From NCBI RefSeq assembly GCF_002356315.1, contig NZ_AP018164.1, forward strand, positions 1,922,001 to 1,986,000: DNA of 64,000 nt, written 5' to 3'. Numbering within the stretch: the stretch's first letter is position 1; every line of letters starts with the position of its first letter. The DNA comes from Mycobacterium shigaense (GTDB lineage Bacteria > Actinomycetota > Actinomycetes > Mycobacteriales > Mycobacteriaceae). Shown piece after piece: positions 1 through 8,397 of this stretch. Made by a program: the position numbers and the translations under genes. The notes below the pieces were generated by a model. It was not told where the DNA came from. It searched no databases and worked only from the letters and a program-made list of their open reading frames with translations.

Positions 1-280
1 CGATCGCGGTGACCGGCAGGTGCGCGGCCCCGGCCCACAACTCGACGCCGCCCTCGCCAGCCGTCACCCGGATCTCCACGCGGCCGAGCCACAACAGCGC
101 CCCGGCCGCCACGACGCACAACGTCGCATACGGCACCCACTCGGGCAGCGTCTTGACACCCAGGTTGACCTCGAAAGAGACCAGCACCGCCAGCGCGAAG
201 GCCGGCGGCCACCACCACCAGGGCACCCAGAGCCGCTCGCGGTATCGCACGCTGTGCGGCGCGACGCGCGTATCTGACAC
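1..280 (-). CDS. DUF3093 membrane protein (Rv2698-like), C-terminus off the window
   Basis: This is a small membrane protein of unknown function. The reading frame starts at GTG 280 ([18 protein letters not shown]) and runs off the left edge after about 93 residues. A tryptophan-rich stretch ([10 protein letters not shown]) opens the first hydrophobic segment, and a second segment follows near residues 50-65. The frame ends in AAHLPVTAI at the edge. It is divergent from dut, with 25 bp between the starts, which is the same arrangement as Rv2698/dut in M. tuberculosis. Family and context are clear; the biochemical role is not known. Confidence 0.85.
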   Translation of the reverse strand, partial: MSDTRVAPHSVRYRERLWVPWWWWPPAFALAVLVSFEVNLGVKTLPEWVPYATLCVVAAGALLWLGRVEIRVTAGEGGVELWAGAAHLPVTAI

Positions 281-291
281 GCGGTCAAGGG

Positions 292-297
292 TAGTCT
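292..297 (+). promoter_or_regulatory. -10 box (TAGTCT) of a probable leaderless dut promoter
   Basis: TAGTCT fits the mycobacterial TANNNT -10 consensus. The GTG start of dut begins 9 nt after its last T, so transcription would begin at or next to the start codon. No ribosome binding site precedes the GTG, which agrees with a leaderless transcript. This is inferred from spacing only. Confidence 0.45.
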
Positions 298-305
298 GTG
301 GCCCC

Positions 306-782
306 GTGTCGACCAGTCTGGCCAGTGAACTCAAAGTTGTCCGCCTCGATCCCGGACTGCCCCTGCCCAGCCGCGCTCATGACGGTGACGCCGGAGTGGA
401 CCTGTACAGCGCCGAAGACGTCCGGCTGGACCCGGGCCAGCGGGCCCTGGTGCGCACCGGTGTCGCTGTCGCCATCCCGTACGGGATGGTCGGATTGGTG
501 CACCCCCGTTCGGGATTGGCGTCGCGCGTCGGACTTTCGATCGTCAATAGCCCGGGCACAATCGATGCGGGCTACCGCGGCGAGATCAAGGTGGCCCTGA
601 TCAACCTCGATCCCGCTGAGCCGATTCAGCTGCATCGCGGTGACCGCATCGCCCAGCTGCTGGTGCAGCGGGTCGAGTTGGTCGAGTTGGTCGAGGTCTC
701 GTCGTTCGACGAGACCGGGCTGGCCAAGACGTCCCGTGGTGAAGGCGGCCACGGTTCCTCCGGCGGGCATGCGAGTTTGTGA
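306..782 (+). CDS. dut: Deoxyuridine 5'-triphosphate nucleotidohydrolase (dUTPase)
   Basis: This enzyme hydrolyses dUTP to dUMP and pyrophosphate, keeping uracil out of DNA and feeding dTMP synthesis. It is 158 aa and all five trimeric dUTPase motifs are visible: [10 protein letters not shown] (about residues 29-38), [31 protein letters not shown], and the glycine-rich C-terminal arm [10 protein letters not shown]. The GTG at 306 was chosen because the protein then begins just before the conserved [18 protein letters not shown] stretch; the open frame continues upstream but only antisense to the DUF3093 gene. DUF3710 follows on the same strand, as in M. tuberculosis. Confidence 0.97.
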   Translation: MSTSLASELKVVRLDPGLPLPSRAHDGDAGVDLYSAEDVRLDPGQRALVRTGVAVAIPYGMVGLVHPRSGLASRVGLSIVNSPGTIDAGYRGEIKVALINLDPAEPIQLHRGDRIAQLLVQRVELVELVEVSSFDETGLAKTSRGEGGHGSSGGHASL

Positions 783-856
783 GCGCTGATGACGATTCGA
801 CTGAGGAGGCGCGATGAGGTGGGAACCCCACCCGGTTGCGGGGGAGAATGACGCAG

Positions 857-1597
857 ATGGCTGCTATCGGTAAGCGTTCAGGCAACAACGACGACACGCA
901 AGAACCGGTCGAGGCGGCCGACCCGGTCGACGAGGAATTCGACGAGGAACTCGAGGGGCCGTTCGACATCGAGGATTTCGACGATCCCGCGGTCGCGGAG
1001 CTGGCCCGGCTCGACCTGGGCTCGGTGCTCATCCCCATGCCGGAGGTGGGTCAGCTGCAGGTCGAGCTGACCGAGACCGGCGTGCCCAGCGCGGTGTGGG
1101 TCGTCACCCCCAACGGCCGTTTCACGATCGCCGCCTACGCCGCGCCCAAGACCGGCGGCCTGTGGCGGGAGGTGGCGGCCGAGCTGGCCGAGTCGCTGCG
1201 CAACGACTCGGCGCAAGTCAGCATCAAGGACGGCCCGTGGGGTCGCGAGGTGGTCGGCACCGCGTCGGGCGTGGTCCGCTTCATCGGGGTCGACGGCTAC
1301 CGCTGGATGATCCGCTGCGTCATCAACGGTCCGCAGGAGACGATGGAGGCGCTGGAGGCCGAAGCGCGAACGGCGTTGACCGACACCGTGGTTCGCCGGG
1401 GTGACACGCCGCTGCCGGTGCGCACGCCGTTGCCGGTGCAGCTGCCTGAGCCGATGGCCGAGCAGTTGCGGGCGGCCGCTGCGGCCCAACAGGCCCAGGA
1501 GCCGGGACAGGCCGAACCGCCGCCCGCCGAGCCGGCCGCCCGACGCAGCGCCGACGGTTCGGCCATGCAGCAGCTGCGCACCACAACCGGCGGCTGA
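857..1597 (+). CDS. DUF3710 family protein (Rv2696c-like)
   Basis: This is an actinobacterial conserved protein of unknown function, 246 aa from the chosen start. The N-terminal 45 residues are very acidic (EEFDEELEGPFDIEDFDD). A compact domain follows, with VWVVTPNGRFTIAAYAAPK and VVGTASGVVRFIGVDGYRW, and the C-terminus is a Pro/Ala-rich tail. ATG 857 has a GGGGAG sequence about 10 nt upstream; ATG 848 and TTG 836 are alternatives in the same frame. It lies directly after dut, an arrangement conserved in mycobacteria. Confidence 0.88.
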   Translation: MAAIGKRSGNNDDTQEPVEAADPVDEEFDEELEGPFDIEDFDDPAVAELARLDLGSVLIPMPEVGQLQVELTETGVPSAVWVVTPNGRFTIAAYAAPKTGGLWREVAAELAESLRNDSAQVSIKDGPWGREVVGTASGVVRFIGVDGYRWMIRCVINGPQETMEALEAEARTALTDTVVRRGDTPLPVRTPLPVQLPEPMAEQLRAAAAAQQAQEPGQAEPPPAEPAARRSADGSAMQQLRTTTGG

Positions 1598-1609
1598 CGG
1601 GGTCGTCGA

Positions 1610-2320
1610 TTAGGCATCGCCGAGGGCGGCCAGGCACGCCGCGCCCAGCGCCGCGGGGTCGGCCCCGATTTGATCGAGCGTCACCGTCCGCAGCGCCGCG
1701 CGCTGCGCCGCGGCCACCCAGTCGATGCCGGCCTGCAGCGGGTGTATCGGGTCGTCCACGGCCGAGGCGACGCCCAGGGGCGCGGTCAGCCGGCCCAGCT
1801 CCGCATGGCTCGGGGCGACGTAGCCCGCCGCCTCCTCCATGGCGTCGGGCAGGTACGGCCACTGGCCGCCCCACGACCGGGCCAGCTCGTCGGCCAGCCA
1901 CGGTGGGCTCGACGCACGCATCTGCGCGGTTGTCGCCGCCAAACCGTCGGCGCGCAACTGCGACGCCGAATGCCGGGCCGCCAGCGCGGCTGGCGCCGAT
2001 CCGGGCGCACCAGCCCACGCCGGCAGCGCGGCGAGCACCGCGACCGTGTGGTCCGGATGCGCCAGCGCCCACGCGAGCGCGACCGAGGCGCCGATCGACA
2101 CGCCGCCGACACAGATCGGGCCCCGGCGCGCGGCTCCCGTCACTGCGGAGTCCAGCGCGCGGCGGTACCCCTCGATCAGCCCGCGCGGCTCGGGCGCCGG
2201 CGCTACCAGCAACGCGCCGACCTCGCGCAGCGGGCCGGAGAATGCGCGACGAACGTAGTCGTCGTCGGATCCGGTTCCGGGCAGCAACACCGTTGTGACA
2301 CCGCGCAGATCGACACCCAC
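1610..2320 (-). CDS. Alpha/beta hydrolase family protein (Rv2695-like)
   Basis: This is a small (236 aa) predicted serine hydrolase of unknown substrate. A nucleophile elbow of G-x-S-x-G type is present as GGVSIGAS (Ser about 75). An early LLPGTGSDDDY loop could form the oxyanion hole, and a late DDPIHP segment would supply the acid and histidine. The length is short for the fold, so there is little room for a cap domain. It is convergent with the DUF3710 gene and divergent from the OB-fold gene, as Rv2695 is in M. tuberculosis. The fold call is good; the substrate is unknown. Confidence 0.75.
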   Translation of the reverse strand: MGVDLRGVTTVLLPGTGSDDDYVRRAFSGPLREVGALLVAPAPEPRGLIEGYRRALDSAVTGAARRGPICVGGVSIGASVALAWALAHPDHTVAVLAALPAWAGAPGSAPAALAARHSASQLRADGLAATTAQMRASSPPWLADELARSWGGQWPYLPDAMEEAAGYVAPSHAELGRLTAPLGVASAVDDPIHPLQAGIDWVAAAQRAALRTVTLDQIGADPAALGAACLAALGDA

Positions 2321-2451
2321 TCCCCGATCCTGCCCCCCGATCAGAGGAGTCCAAAATCACGTTTTGCTTAATTGGCACCGGGGGATCAACGGGTTTACCG
2401 TTGCCGTTGGCATGTATAAAAGCGCCGAAGCTTTATTTGTCAGGAGTCGCC

Positions 2452-2820
2452 ATGGGGGCCCAGAGTTATCTGCGCAGGCTCACCCGTCGGTTAACCGAGG
2501 ACCCGGAACAGCTCGACTCCCAAGAGTTGTCGGACGAGGTCGCCAGTACCGGCGCGCAGCGCGTCATCGATTGCGAGCGTGGCCAGGAGGTCACGATGGT
2601 GGGCACGCTGCGCAGCGTCGAATGTAACGGCAAGAGCTGCGCCGGCGGCGTCCGCGCCGAGCTGTTCGACGGCAGCGACACCGTCACGCTGGTGTGGTTG
2701 GGACAACGCCGCATCCCAGGCATCGATTCGGGTCGTACGTTGCGGGTGCGGGGCCGGATGGGCAAGCTGGAGAACGGCACCAAAGCCATCTACAACCCGC
2801 ATTACGAAATTCAGCGTTGA
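2452..2820 (+). CDS. OB-fold nucleic-acid-binding protein (Rv2694c-like)
   Basis: This 122-residue protein has the OB-fold seen in tRNA anticodon-binding and RecG-wedge domains. The core shows VTMVGTLRSVE, ELFDGSDTVTLVWLGQR and LRVRGRMGKLENGTKAIYN, the usual pattern of a five-stranded OB barrel. ATG 2452 is preceded by AGGAG with about 5 nt spacing. Its stop overlaps the likely TTG start of the downstream DUF3159 membrane protein, suggesting translational coupling. The role is unknown; binding of RNA or single-stranded DNA is inferred from the fold. Confidence 0.88.
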   Translation: MGAQSYLRRLTRRLTEDPEQLDSQELSDEVASTGAQRVIDCERGQEVTMVGTLRSVECNGKSCAGGVRAELFDGSDTVTLVWLGQRRIPGIDSGRTLRVRGRMGKLENGTKAIYNPHYEIQR

Positions 2821-3500
2821 CCCTGCCCGACAACAACGAAAATCGCGTCAGCCCCGACCGCTTGCTGGAACAGCTGGGCGGAGTCAGTGGCCTGATCTAT
2901 TCGTCGCTGCCGGTCGTCGTGTTCGTGGCGGTGTCCGGTGTCCGGAGCCTGCTGCCCGCGGTCGCGTCCGCTCTCGGCGTCGCCGCCCTGGTCTTGGTGT
3001 GGCGACTGATCCGGCGGGGATCCACGCAGCCGGCGTTCTCCGGGTTCTTCGGTGTCGCCGTCTGCGCGCTGGTCGCCTACGTGGTCGGGGAATCCAAGGG
3101 CTACTTCCTGCTCGGCATCTGGATGTCGCTGATGTGGGCGGTGGTCTTCGCGGCGTCGATCCTGATCCGGCGGCCCGTGGTGGGCTACGTGTGGAGCTGG
3201 GCTGGCGGCCGCGACCGGGGCTGGCGCGGCGTGCCCCGGGCGGTCTACGCGTTCGACATCGCCACGGCGTGCTGGACGCTGGTTTTCGGCGCGCGGTTCG
3301 TGGTGCAACGGCTTCTGTACGACGCCGACCAGACGGGGTGGCTGGGCGTGGCTCGGATCGCGATGGGCTGGCCGCTGACCGCGCTGGCGGCCCTGGTGAC
3401 CTACGCGGCGATCAAGGCCGCGCAGCGCGCCCTGGCCGACGCCGACGACGCCCTCGGCGATGCCGGGGCCACACTCGACGCGGACACCGCCCGCGACTAG
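2817..3500 (+). CDS. DUF3159 integral membrane protein (Rv2693c-like)
   Basis: This is a polytopic membrane protein of unknown function, 227 aa. It begins (TTG at 2817, overlapping the stop of the OB-fold gene) with a short polar N-terminus and LLEQLGGVSGLIYSSLP. About five to six hydrophobic segments follow, including VVFVAVSGVRSLLPAVASAL and WAVVFAASILIRRPVVGYVW. The C-terminal tail is acidic (ADADDALGDAGATLDADTARD minus its last residue). It overlaps the convergent ceoC gene by 4 bp at the stop codons. The order OB-fold, DUF3159, TrkA pair is conserved in M. tuberculosis. Confidence 0.87.
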   Translation: MTLPDNNENRVSPDRLLEQLGGVSGLIYSSLPVVVFVAVSGVRSLLPAVASALGVAALVLVWRLIRRGSTQPAFSGFFGVAVCALVAYVVGESKGYFLLGIWMSLMWAVVFAASILIRRPVVGYVWSWAGGRDRGWRGVPRAVYAFDIATACWTLVFGARFVVQRLLYDADQTGWLGVARIAMGWPLTALAALVTYAAIKAAQRALADADDALGDAGATLDADTARD

Positions 3501-4171
3501 TCGTTCGGTGCGACCGCGGGCAGCAGCAGCTTGCGCAGGTCCTCTTCGACCTCGGTGATCGCGACGAATAGCAACTCGTCGCCGCCTTCCAGCGGCTCGT
3601 CGCCCTCGGGCACGATCACCCGCGGCCCGCGCAGGATCGTCACCAGCGCGGCGTCCCGGGGCAGCTGCAGCCGGCGCACCGGCTTGCCGCCCCACGGGGT
3701 GTCGTCGGGCAGCGTGATCTCGACCAGGTTGGCCTGGCCCCTGCGGAACTCCATGAGCCGCACCAGATCGCCGACGGCGACGGCTTCTTCGATCAGCGAG
3801 GCCAGCATGCGCGGGGTGGACACAGCGACGTCCACGCCCCAGGCGTCGGTGAACAGCCATTCGTTGCGGGGATCGTTGACGCGGGCCACCACGCGGGGCA
3901 CCGCGAACTCCGTCTTGGCCAGCAGGCTGAGCACCACGTTGACCTTGTCGTCGCCGGTTGCTGCGACGACCACGTCGAAATCCTCCAGGTGCACCGACTG
4001 CAGCAGGCTCAGCTCGCAGGCGTCGCCCAGCCGCCAATGCGCGGCGGGAATGGCGTCGACGTCGATGTGGTCGGGATTGCGTTCGATCAGGGTGATGTCG
4101 TGGCCGTTCTCGACGAGCTCGCGGGTGACCGAGCGGCCGACCGCCCCGGCGCCGGCGACAGCTACCTTCAT
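3497..4171 (-). CDS. ceoC: TrkA-type K+ channel/transport regulatory protein CeoC
   Basis: This is a cytoplasmic nucleotide-binding regulator of potassium uptake, 224 aa. An N-terminal Rossmann fold (TrkA-N/RCK) starts with the dinucleotide-binding motif GAGAVGRSV near residue 7, and the adenine-ribose acidic residue sits in ITLIERNPDHID. A C-terminal TrkA-C domain covers about residues 140-220. It lies 31 bp after ceoB on the same strand, so the two are probably one transcription unit. The M. tuberculosis counterpart is Rv2692. The two proteins would form a gating ring; no Trk membrane subunit is encoded here, but an APC permease is divergent from ceoB. Confidence 0.92.
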   Translation of the reverse strand: MKVAVAGAGAVGRSVTRELVENGHDITLIERNPDHIDVDAIPAAHWRLGDACELSLLQSVHLEDFDVVVAATGDDKVNVVLSLLAKTEFAVPRVVARVNDPRNEWLFTDAWGVDVAVSTPRMLASLIEEAVAVGDLVRLMEFRRGQANLVEITLPDDTPWGGKPVRRLQLPRDAALVTILRGPRVIVPEGDEPLEGGDELLFVAITEVEEDLRKLLLPAVAPND

Positions 4172-4202
4172 GCCCGCCGCCCCTCAGTCCCGACTACGGG
4201 GT

Positions 4203-4886
4203 TCAATGACCCGCTCCCGCATCGAGGTCCTCGCTGGGTGGCTGCGCGGCGATGGCGACCGCCTCGGCGGCGCGGCCCGATATTGCGGCGATGTACACCT
4301 GATCTCCAGCCTGTATGACGGTCTTTGGTTCGGGCAATATGCCGGTGCCGAACCGGATCAAAAACGCCACCCGAGCGCCGGTGGCTTGCTCCAGGTCGGT
4401 GGCGCGACGCCCCACCCAGCCCTCGTGCAGGTCGAGCTCGGCGACGGCGACGGTGCCGGTGGGGTCGCGCCATTTGGCGGTTTCGCTCTCGCGCGTCAGA
4501 ACGCCCAGCAGCCGATCGGTGGTCCAGGGCACGGTGGCGATCGTCGGGATGCCGAGCCGCTCGTAGACCTCGGCGCGCTTGGCGTCGTAGATGCGGGCGA
4601 CGACGCGGCCGACGCCGAATGTCTCGCGGGCCAACCGGGCGGAAATGATGTTGGAGTTGTCCCCGGAGGACACCGCCGCAAACGCGTCGGCCTCCTCGAT
4701 ACCGGCCTTCAGCAGTACATCTCGGTCGAAGCCCTGTCCCAGCACCCGGTCGCCCGCGAACTCGGGGCTCAGGCGATTGAAGGCCGTGCTGTCGCGGTCG
4801 ATCACCGCGACGTCGTGCCCTAATCGGGACAGGCCGTCGGCCAGCGAAGAGCCGACGCGGCCGCAGCCCATCACCACCACCCGCAC
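4203..4886 (-). CDS. ceoB: TrkA-type K+ channel/transport regulatory protein CeoB
   Basis: This is the first gene of the ceoB-ceoC pair, 227 aa, equivalent to Rv2691. It shows the Rossmann signature GCGRVGSSLADGL at residues 8-20, the acidic ribose-binding end of strand 2 in DVAVIDRDSTAF, and a TrkA-C domain containing EGWVGRRATDLEQATGARV. In Trk systems such proteins bind NAD(H) or ATP and control K+ flux through a membrane partner. The start is ATG 4886. The upstream permease gene is divergent, 130 bp away, so the intergenic region may hold both promoters. Confidence 0.92.
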   Translation of the reverse strand: MRVVVMGCGRVGSSLADGLSRLGHDVAVIDRDSTAFNRLSPEFAGDRVLGQGFDRDVLLKAGIEEADAFAAVSSGDNSNIISARLARETFGVGRVVARIYDAKRAEVYERLGIPTIATVPWTTDRLLGVLTRESETAKWRDPTGTVAVAELDLHEGWVGRRATDLEQATGARVAFLIRFGTGILPEPKTVIQAGDQVYIAAISGRAAEAVAIAAQPPSEDLDAGAGH

Positions 4887-5002
4887 TTCAGGTCCTCTCG
4901 GTGGGTTCGGTACGTGTCATTCCTTGGGCAACCGGGTTGGCCAGCCGATTTGCTCGGGAACATTCTCGCCTACGGAACGCTACCGGCAAGCTCGGTTACG
5001 CT

Positions 5003-5008
5003 TACTCT
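5003..5008 (+). promoter_or_regulatory. -10 box (TACTCT) of a probable leaderless permease promoter
   Basis: TACTCT fits TANNNT and ends 8 nt before the GTG start at 5017. No Shine-Dalgarno sequence lies in between. The spacing predicts transcription from the start codon itself. Inference from sequence only. Confidence 0.4.
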
Positions 5009-5016
5009 TGGCTCTC

Positions 5017-7011
5017 GTGTCCAAACTTTCAACCGCAGCGCGCAGGTTGCTCATCGGGCGGCCCTTTCGCAGCGACCGGCTGAGTCACACCCTGCTACCC
5101 AAGCGCATCGCCTTGCCGGTGTTTGCCTCCGATGCGTTGTCGTCGGTGGCGTATGCGCCCGAGGAAGTCTTTCTCATGCTGTCGGTGGCCGGGGCGGCCG
5201 CCTACGCGCTGACGCCGTGGATCGGGCTCGCGGTGGCCGCGGTCATGTTGGTGGTGGTGGCCAGCTACCGGCAGAACGTGCACGCCTATCCGTCCGGCGG
5301 TGGCGACTACGAGGTGGTGACCACCAACCTCGGCGAGACCGCCGGGTTGGTCGTGGCGAGTGCCCTGATGGTGGATTACGTTCTCACCGTTGCGGTTTCA
5401 ACGTCGTCGGCGATGGCCAACATCGGCTCCGCGCTCCCGCTCGTGGCGGAGAACAAGGTGTGGTTCTGCGTGGCCGCCATCCTGCTTGTGATGGCGTTGA
5501 ACCTGCGCGGGATCCGCGAGTCCGGGGTGGCCTTCGCCGTTCCGACATATGCGTTCATCGTCGGCATCGTCGTGATGATCGGATGGGGCCTGATTCGAAT
5601 TTTCGTGCTGGGCAACCCGTTGCGGGCCGAATCCGCCGCCTTCACGATGCATGCCGAGCACGGCCAGATCGTCGGCTTCGCGTTCGCGTTCCTGCTGGCC
5701 CGCTCGTTCTCGTCGGGCTGCGCCGCGCTGACCGGGGTCGAGGCGATCAGCAACGGGGTGCCCGCATTTCAGAAGCCCAAGTCGCGCAACGCCGCAACGA
5801 CTCTGTTGATGCTCGGCGTCATCGCGGTGACGCTGTTGATGGGCATCATCGTGCTGGCCCAGCAGATCCATGTGCAGCTGGTCGACGATCCCGCCACGCA
5901 GCTCAGTGGCGCGCCAGCCGGTTACCTGCAGAAGACGCTCGTCACCCAGCTGGCGGAGACGGTGTTCGGCAGCTTCCACATCGGCTTCCTGCTGATCGCC
6001 ACTGTGACCGCGCTGATCCTGGTGCTGGCCGCCAACACCGCGTTCAATGGGTTCCCGGTGCTCGGATCGGTTCTGGCGCAACACAGTTACCTGCCGCGCC
6101 AGCTGCACACCCGCGGCGACCGCCTGGCGTTCTCCAACGGGATCCTCTTTCTGTCGGCGGCGGCGCTGGCGTTCGTCATCGCGTTCCGTGGCGAGGTGAC
6201 GGCGCTGATCCAGCTCTACATCGTCGGGGTGTTCATTTCGTTCACCTTGAGCCAAATCGGCATGGTGCGGCACTGGACCCGGCTGCTGCGCAGCGAGTCC
6301 GATCCGAAGGCGCGGCGGCAGATGAAGCGCTCGCGCGTCATCAACACGGTGGGTCTGCTGTCCACCGGTGCGGTCTTACTGGTGGTGCTGGTCACCAAAT
6401 TCTTTGCCGGGGCCTGGATCGCCATTGTGGCGATGGGCGGGCTGTTCATCGTCATGAAGCTGATTCGCAAGCACTACACCACCGTCAACCACGAATTGGA
6501 GGAGCAGGCCGCCGCCCAGCACGACGTCGTGCTGCCCAGCCGCAACCACGCGCTGGTGCTGGTGTCGAAGCTGCACCTGCCGACGCTGCGCGCGCTGGCT
6601 TACGCGCGCGCCACCCGCCCCGATGCGCTCGAAGCGCTGACCGTCAGCGTGGACGACGCGGAAACCCGCGCGCTGGTGCACGCCTGGGAGCAGAGCAACG
6701 TCAGCGTGCCGCTGAAGGTCATCGCGTCGCCCTATCGTGAAATCACCCGTCCGATACTGGATTACGTGAAGCGGGTGAGCAAGGATTCGCCGCGCACGGT
6801 GGTCACGGTGTTCATCCCCGAGTACGTCGTCGGCCACTGGTGGGAGCAGCTGCTACACAACCAAAGCGCGCTGCGGCTCAAGGGCCGGCTGTTGTTCATG
6901 CCCAACGTGATGGTGACGTCGGTTCCGTGGCAGTTGAGTTCGTCGGAGCGACTGCAGAAGCTGCAACCGCATGCGGCGCCCGGCGACGCCCGCCGCGGAA
7001 TCTTCGATTGA
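5017..7011 (+). CDS. APC-family amino acid/K+-type permease (Rv2690c-like)
   Basis: This is a large inner-membrane transporter of the amino acid-polyamine-organocation superfamily, 664 aa. The N-terminal part has about 12 membrane segments; FASDALSSVAYAPEE is the unwound first helix typical of the family. About 150 cytosolic residues follow from roughly residue 510. Related proteins with this long C-terminal domain include KimA-type potassium importers, and divergence from the TrkA-type pair ceoBC fits a role in potassium transport, but amino acid transport is equally possible. GTG 5017 gives the conserved N-terminus VSKLSTAARRLLIGRPF. Confidence 0.9.
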   Translation: MSKLSTAARRLLIGRPFRSDRLSHTLLPKRIALPVFASDALSSVAYAPEEVFLMLSVAGAAAYALTPWIGLAVAAVMLVVVASYRQNVHAYPSGGGDYEVVTTNLGETAGLVVASALMVDYVLTVAVSTSSAMANIGSALPLVAENKVWFCVAAILLVMALNLRGIRESGVAFAVPTYAFIVGIVVMIGWGLIRIFVLGNPLRAESAAFTMHAEHGQIVGFAFAFLLARSFSSGCAALTGVEAISNGVPAFQKPKSRNAATTLLMLGVIAVTLLMGIIVLAQQIHVQLVDDPATQLSGAPAGYLQKTLVTQLAETVFGSFHIGFLLIATVTALILVLAANTAFNGFPVLGSVLAQHSYLPRQLHTRGDRLAFSNGILFLSAAALAFVIAFRGEVTALIQLYIVGVFISFTLSQIGMVRHWTRLLRSESDPKARRQMKRSRVINTVGLLSTGAVLLVVLVTKFFAGAWIAIVAMGGLFIVMKLIRKHYTTVNHELEEQAAAQHDVVLPSRNHALVLVSKLHLPTLRALAYARATRPDALEALTVSVDDAETRALVHAWEQSNVSVPLKVIASPYREITRPILDYVKRVSKDSPRTVVTVFIPEYVVGHWWEQLLHNQSALRLKGRLLFMPNVMVTSVPWQLSSSERLQKLQPHAAPGDARRGIFD

Positions 7012-7049
7012 GTCCGGTCGGTACCCGCGAGCCGGACGAGGTGCACCCC

Positions 7050-8294
7050 ATGCGGCCAGAGCTGCCAACCTCACCGTCGGGCACGGAACTGACGCTGGTC
7101 GCCGGTGCGCCCGCCAACGGCGGCAGCTGCGTGGCCCATCACGAAGGCCGCGTGGTGTTCGTGCGCTACGCGCTGCCCGGGGAACGGGTGCGGGTGCGGG
7201 TCACCGCCGATCGCGGAACCTATTGGCACGCCGAGACTGTCGAGGTGCTCGACTCGTCGCCCGAGCGGATTCCGTCGCTGTGCCCGATCGCCGGGCCGGA
7301 CGGCGCCGGATGTTGTGATCTGGCGTTCGCGCGCCCGGAGGCGGTCCGCGCGTTCAAGGCAAGCGTCGTGGCCAATCAGCTGGCCCGGCTGGGCGGCCTG
7401 AGGTGGGCGGACCCGGAATTCTCCGCCGAACCGCTCGCCGATTCCGCGGCCACCGGCTGGCGCACCCGGGTCCGGCTCGAGGTGGGCGCCGACCATCGGC
7501 CCGGCTTTCACCGCTATCACAGCGACGAGCTGGTGACCGACCTGCGTTGCGCGCAGCTGCCGGCCGGCATGCTCGACGAGCTGGCGCGGGCCGGCGCCAA
7601 GTCCGACTGGCCCCCGAGCGCGCAGCTGCACGTGGCCATCGACGACGACGGGGCGCGACATGTGGTGCGGACCCTGCGCCAGGGTGGCCGGACCGCGACC
7701 AAAGTCGTCGAGGGCGCCTACGAAGCGACGCAGCGGGTCGGACAGCGGGTGTGGCAGGTGCCGGTGACGGCGTTCTGGCAGGCGCACCGCGACGCGGCGC
7801 GGGTGTACTCCGGCCTGGTTGTCGACTGGGCGCGGCCGGAGGCCGGCCTGCGGGTCTGGGATCTCTACGGCGGCGCAGGCGTTTTCGCCGCCGCGCTGGG
7901 TGAGGCGGTGGGGGAGTCCGGTCGGGTGCTGACCGTCGACACCTCGCGGGCGTCGTCGCGTGCCGCGCGGGCCGCGCTGGCGGATCTGCCGCAGGTGGAG
8001 GTCGTCACTGATTCGGTGCGCCGGACGCTGGCCGCGCAAAGCTCCGCCGCAGACGTCGCGGTGCTGGATCCGCCGCGTGCGGGCGCCGGGCGCGAGGTGA
8101 TCGACCTGTTGGCGGCCGCCGCGGTACCGCGAGTGGTCCATATCGGTTGTGAGGCAGCCTCTTTCGCGCGCGACATCGGCCTGTACCGCGCCCGCGGTTA
8201 TTCCGTCGAGCAGATCAAGGTTTTCGACGCGTTCCCGCTGACGCATCACACCGAATGCGTCGCGCTGCTGACCCGAATTCTCGCGACAGGCTAG
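7050..8294 (+). CDS. TrmA/RumA-type RNA (uracil-5-)-methyltransferase (Rv2689c-like)
   Basis: This is a SAM-dependent m5U methyltransferase for rRNA or tRNA, 414 aa. A TRAM RNA-binding domain covers about residues 12-70 (VFVRYALPGERVRVRV). A cysteine cluster (LCPIAGPDGAGCCDLAF) resembles the iron-sulfur site of RumA. The catalytic domain holds VWDLYGGAGVFAAALG for SAM binding, the DPPR motif at about residue 340, and the presumed catalytic cysteine in HIGCEAASFARD (about residue 367). ATG 7050 has GGACGAG about 9 nt upstream; GTG 7041 is the alternative. It probably continues the permease transcript (38 bp gap). Confidence 0.9.
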   Translation: MRPELPTSPSGTELTLVAGAPANGGSCVAHHEGRVVFVRYALPGERVRVRVTADRGTYWHAETVEVLDSSPERIPSLCPIAGPDGAGCCDLAFARPEAVRAFKASVVANQLARLGGLRWADPEFSAEPLADSAATGWRTRVRLEVGADHRPGFHRYHSDELVTDLRCAQLPAGMLDELARAGAKSDWPPSAQLHVAIDDDGARHVVRTLRQGGRTATKVVEGAYEATQRVGQRVWQVPVTAFWQAHRDAARVYSGLVVDWARPEAGLRVWDLYGGAGVFAAALGEAVGESGRVLTVDTSRASSRAARAALADLPQVEVVTDSVRRTLAAQSSAADVAVLDPPRAGAGREVIDLLAAAAVPRVVHIGCEAASFARDIGLYRARGYSVEQIKVFDAFPLTHHTECVALLTRILATG

Positions 8295-8397
8295 ACTCCG
8301 TCGCGGTCTGCCGGGAAGTCTGGTCGGCGGTTGTCGTTGTCTGCGATCGGAAGGTTCGAGTGGCTGTCACCTTCATGCCCGGCAAGGGGTCGGCACC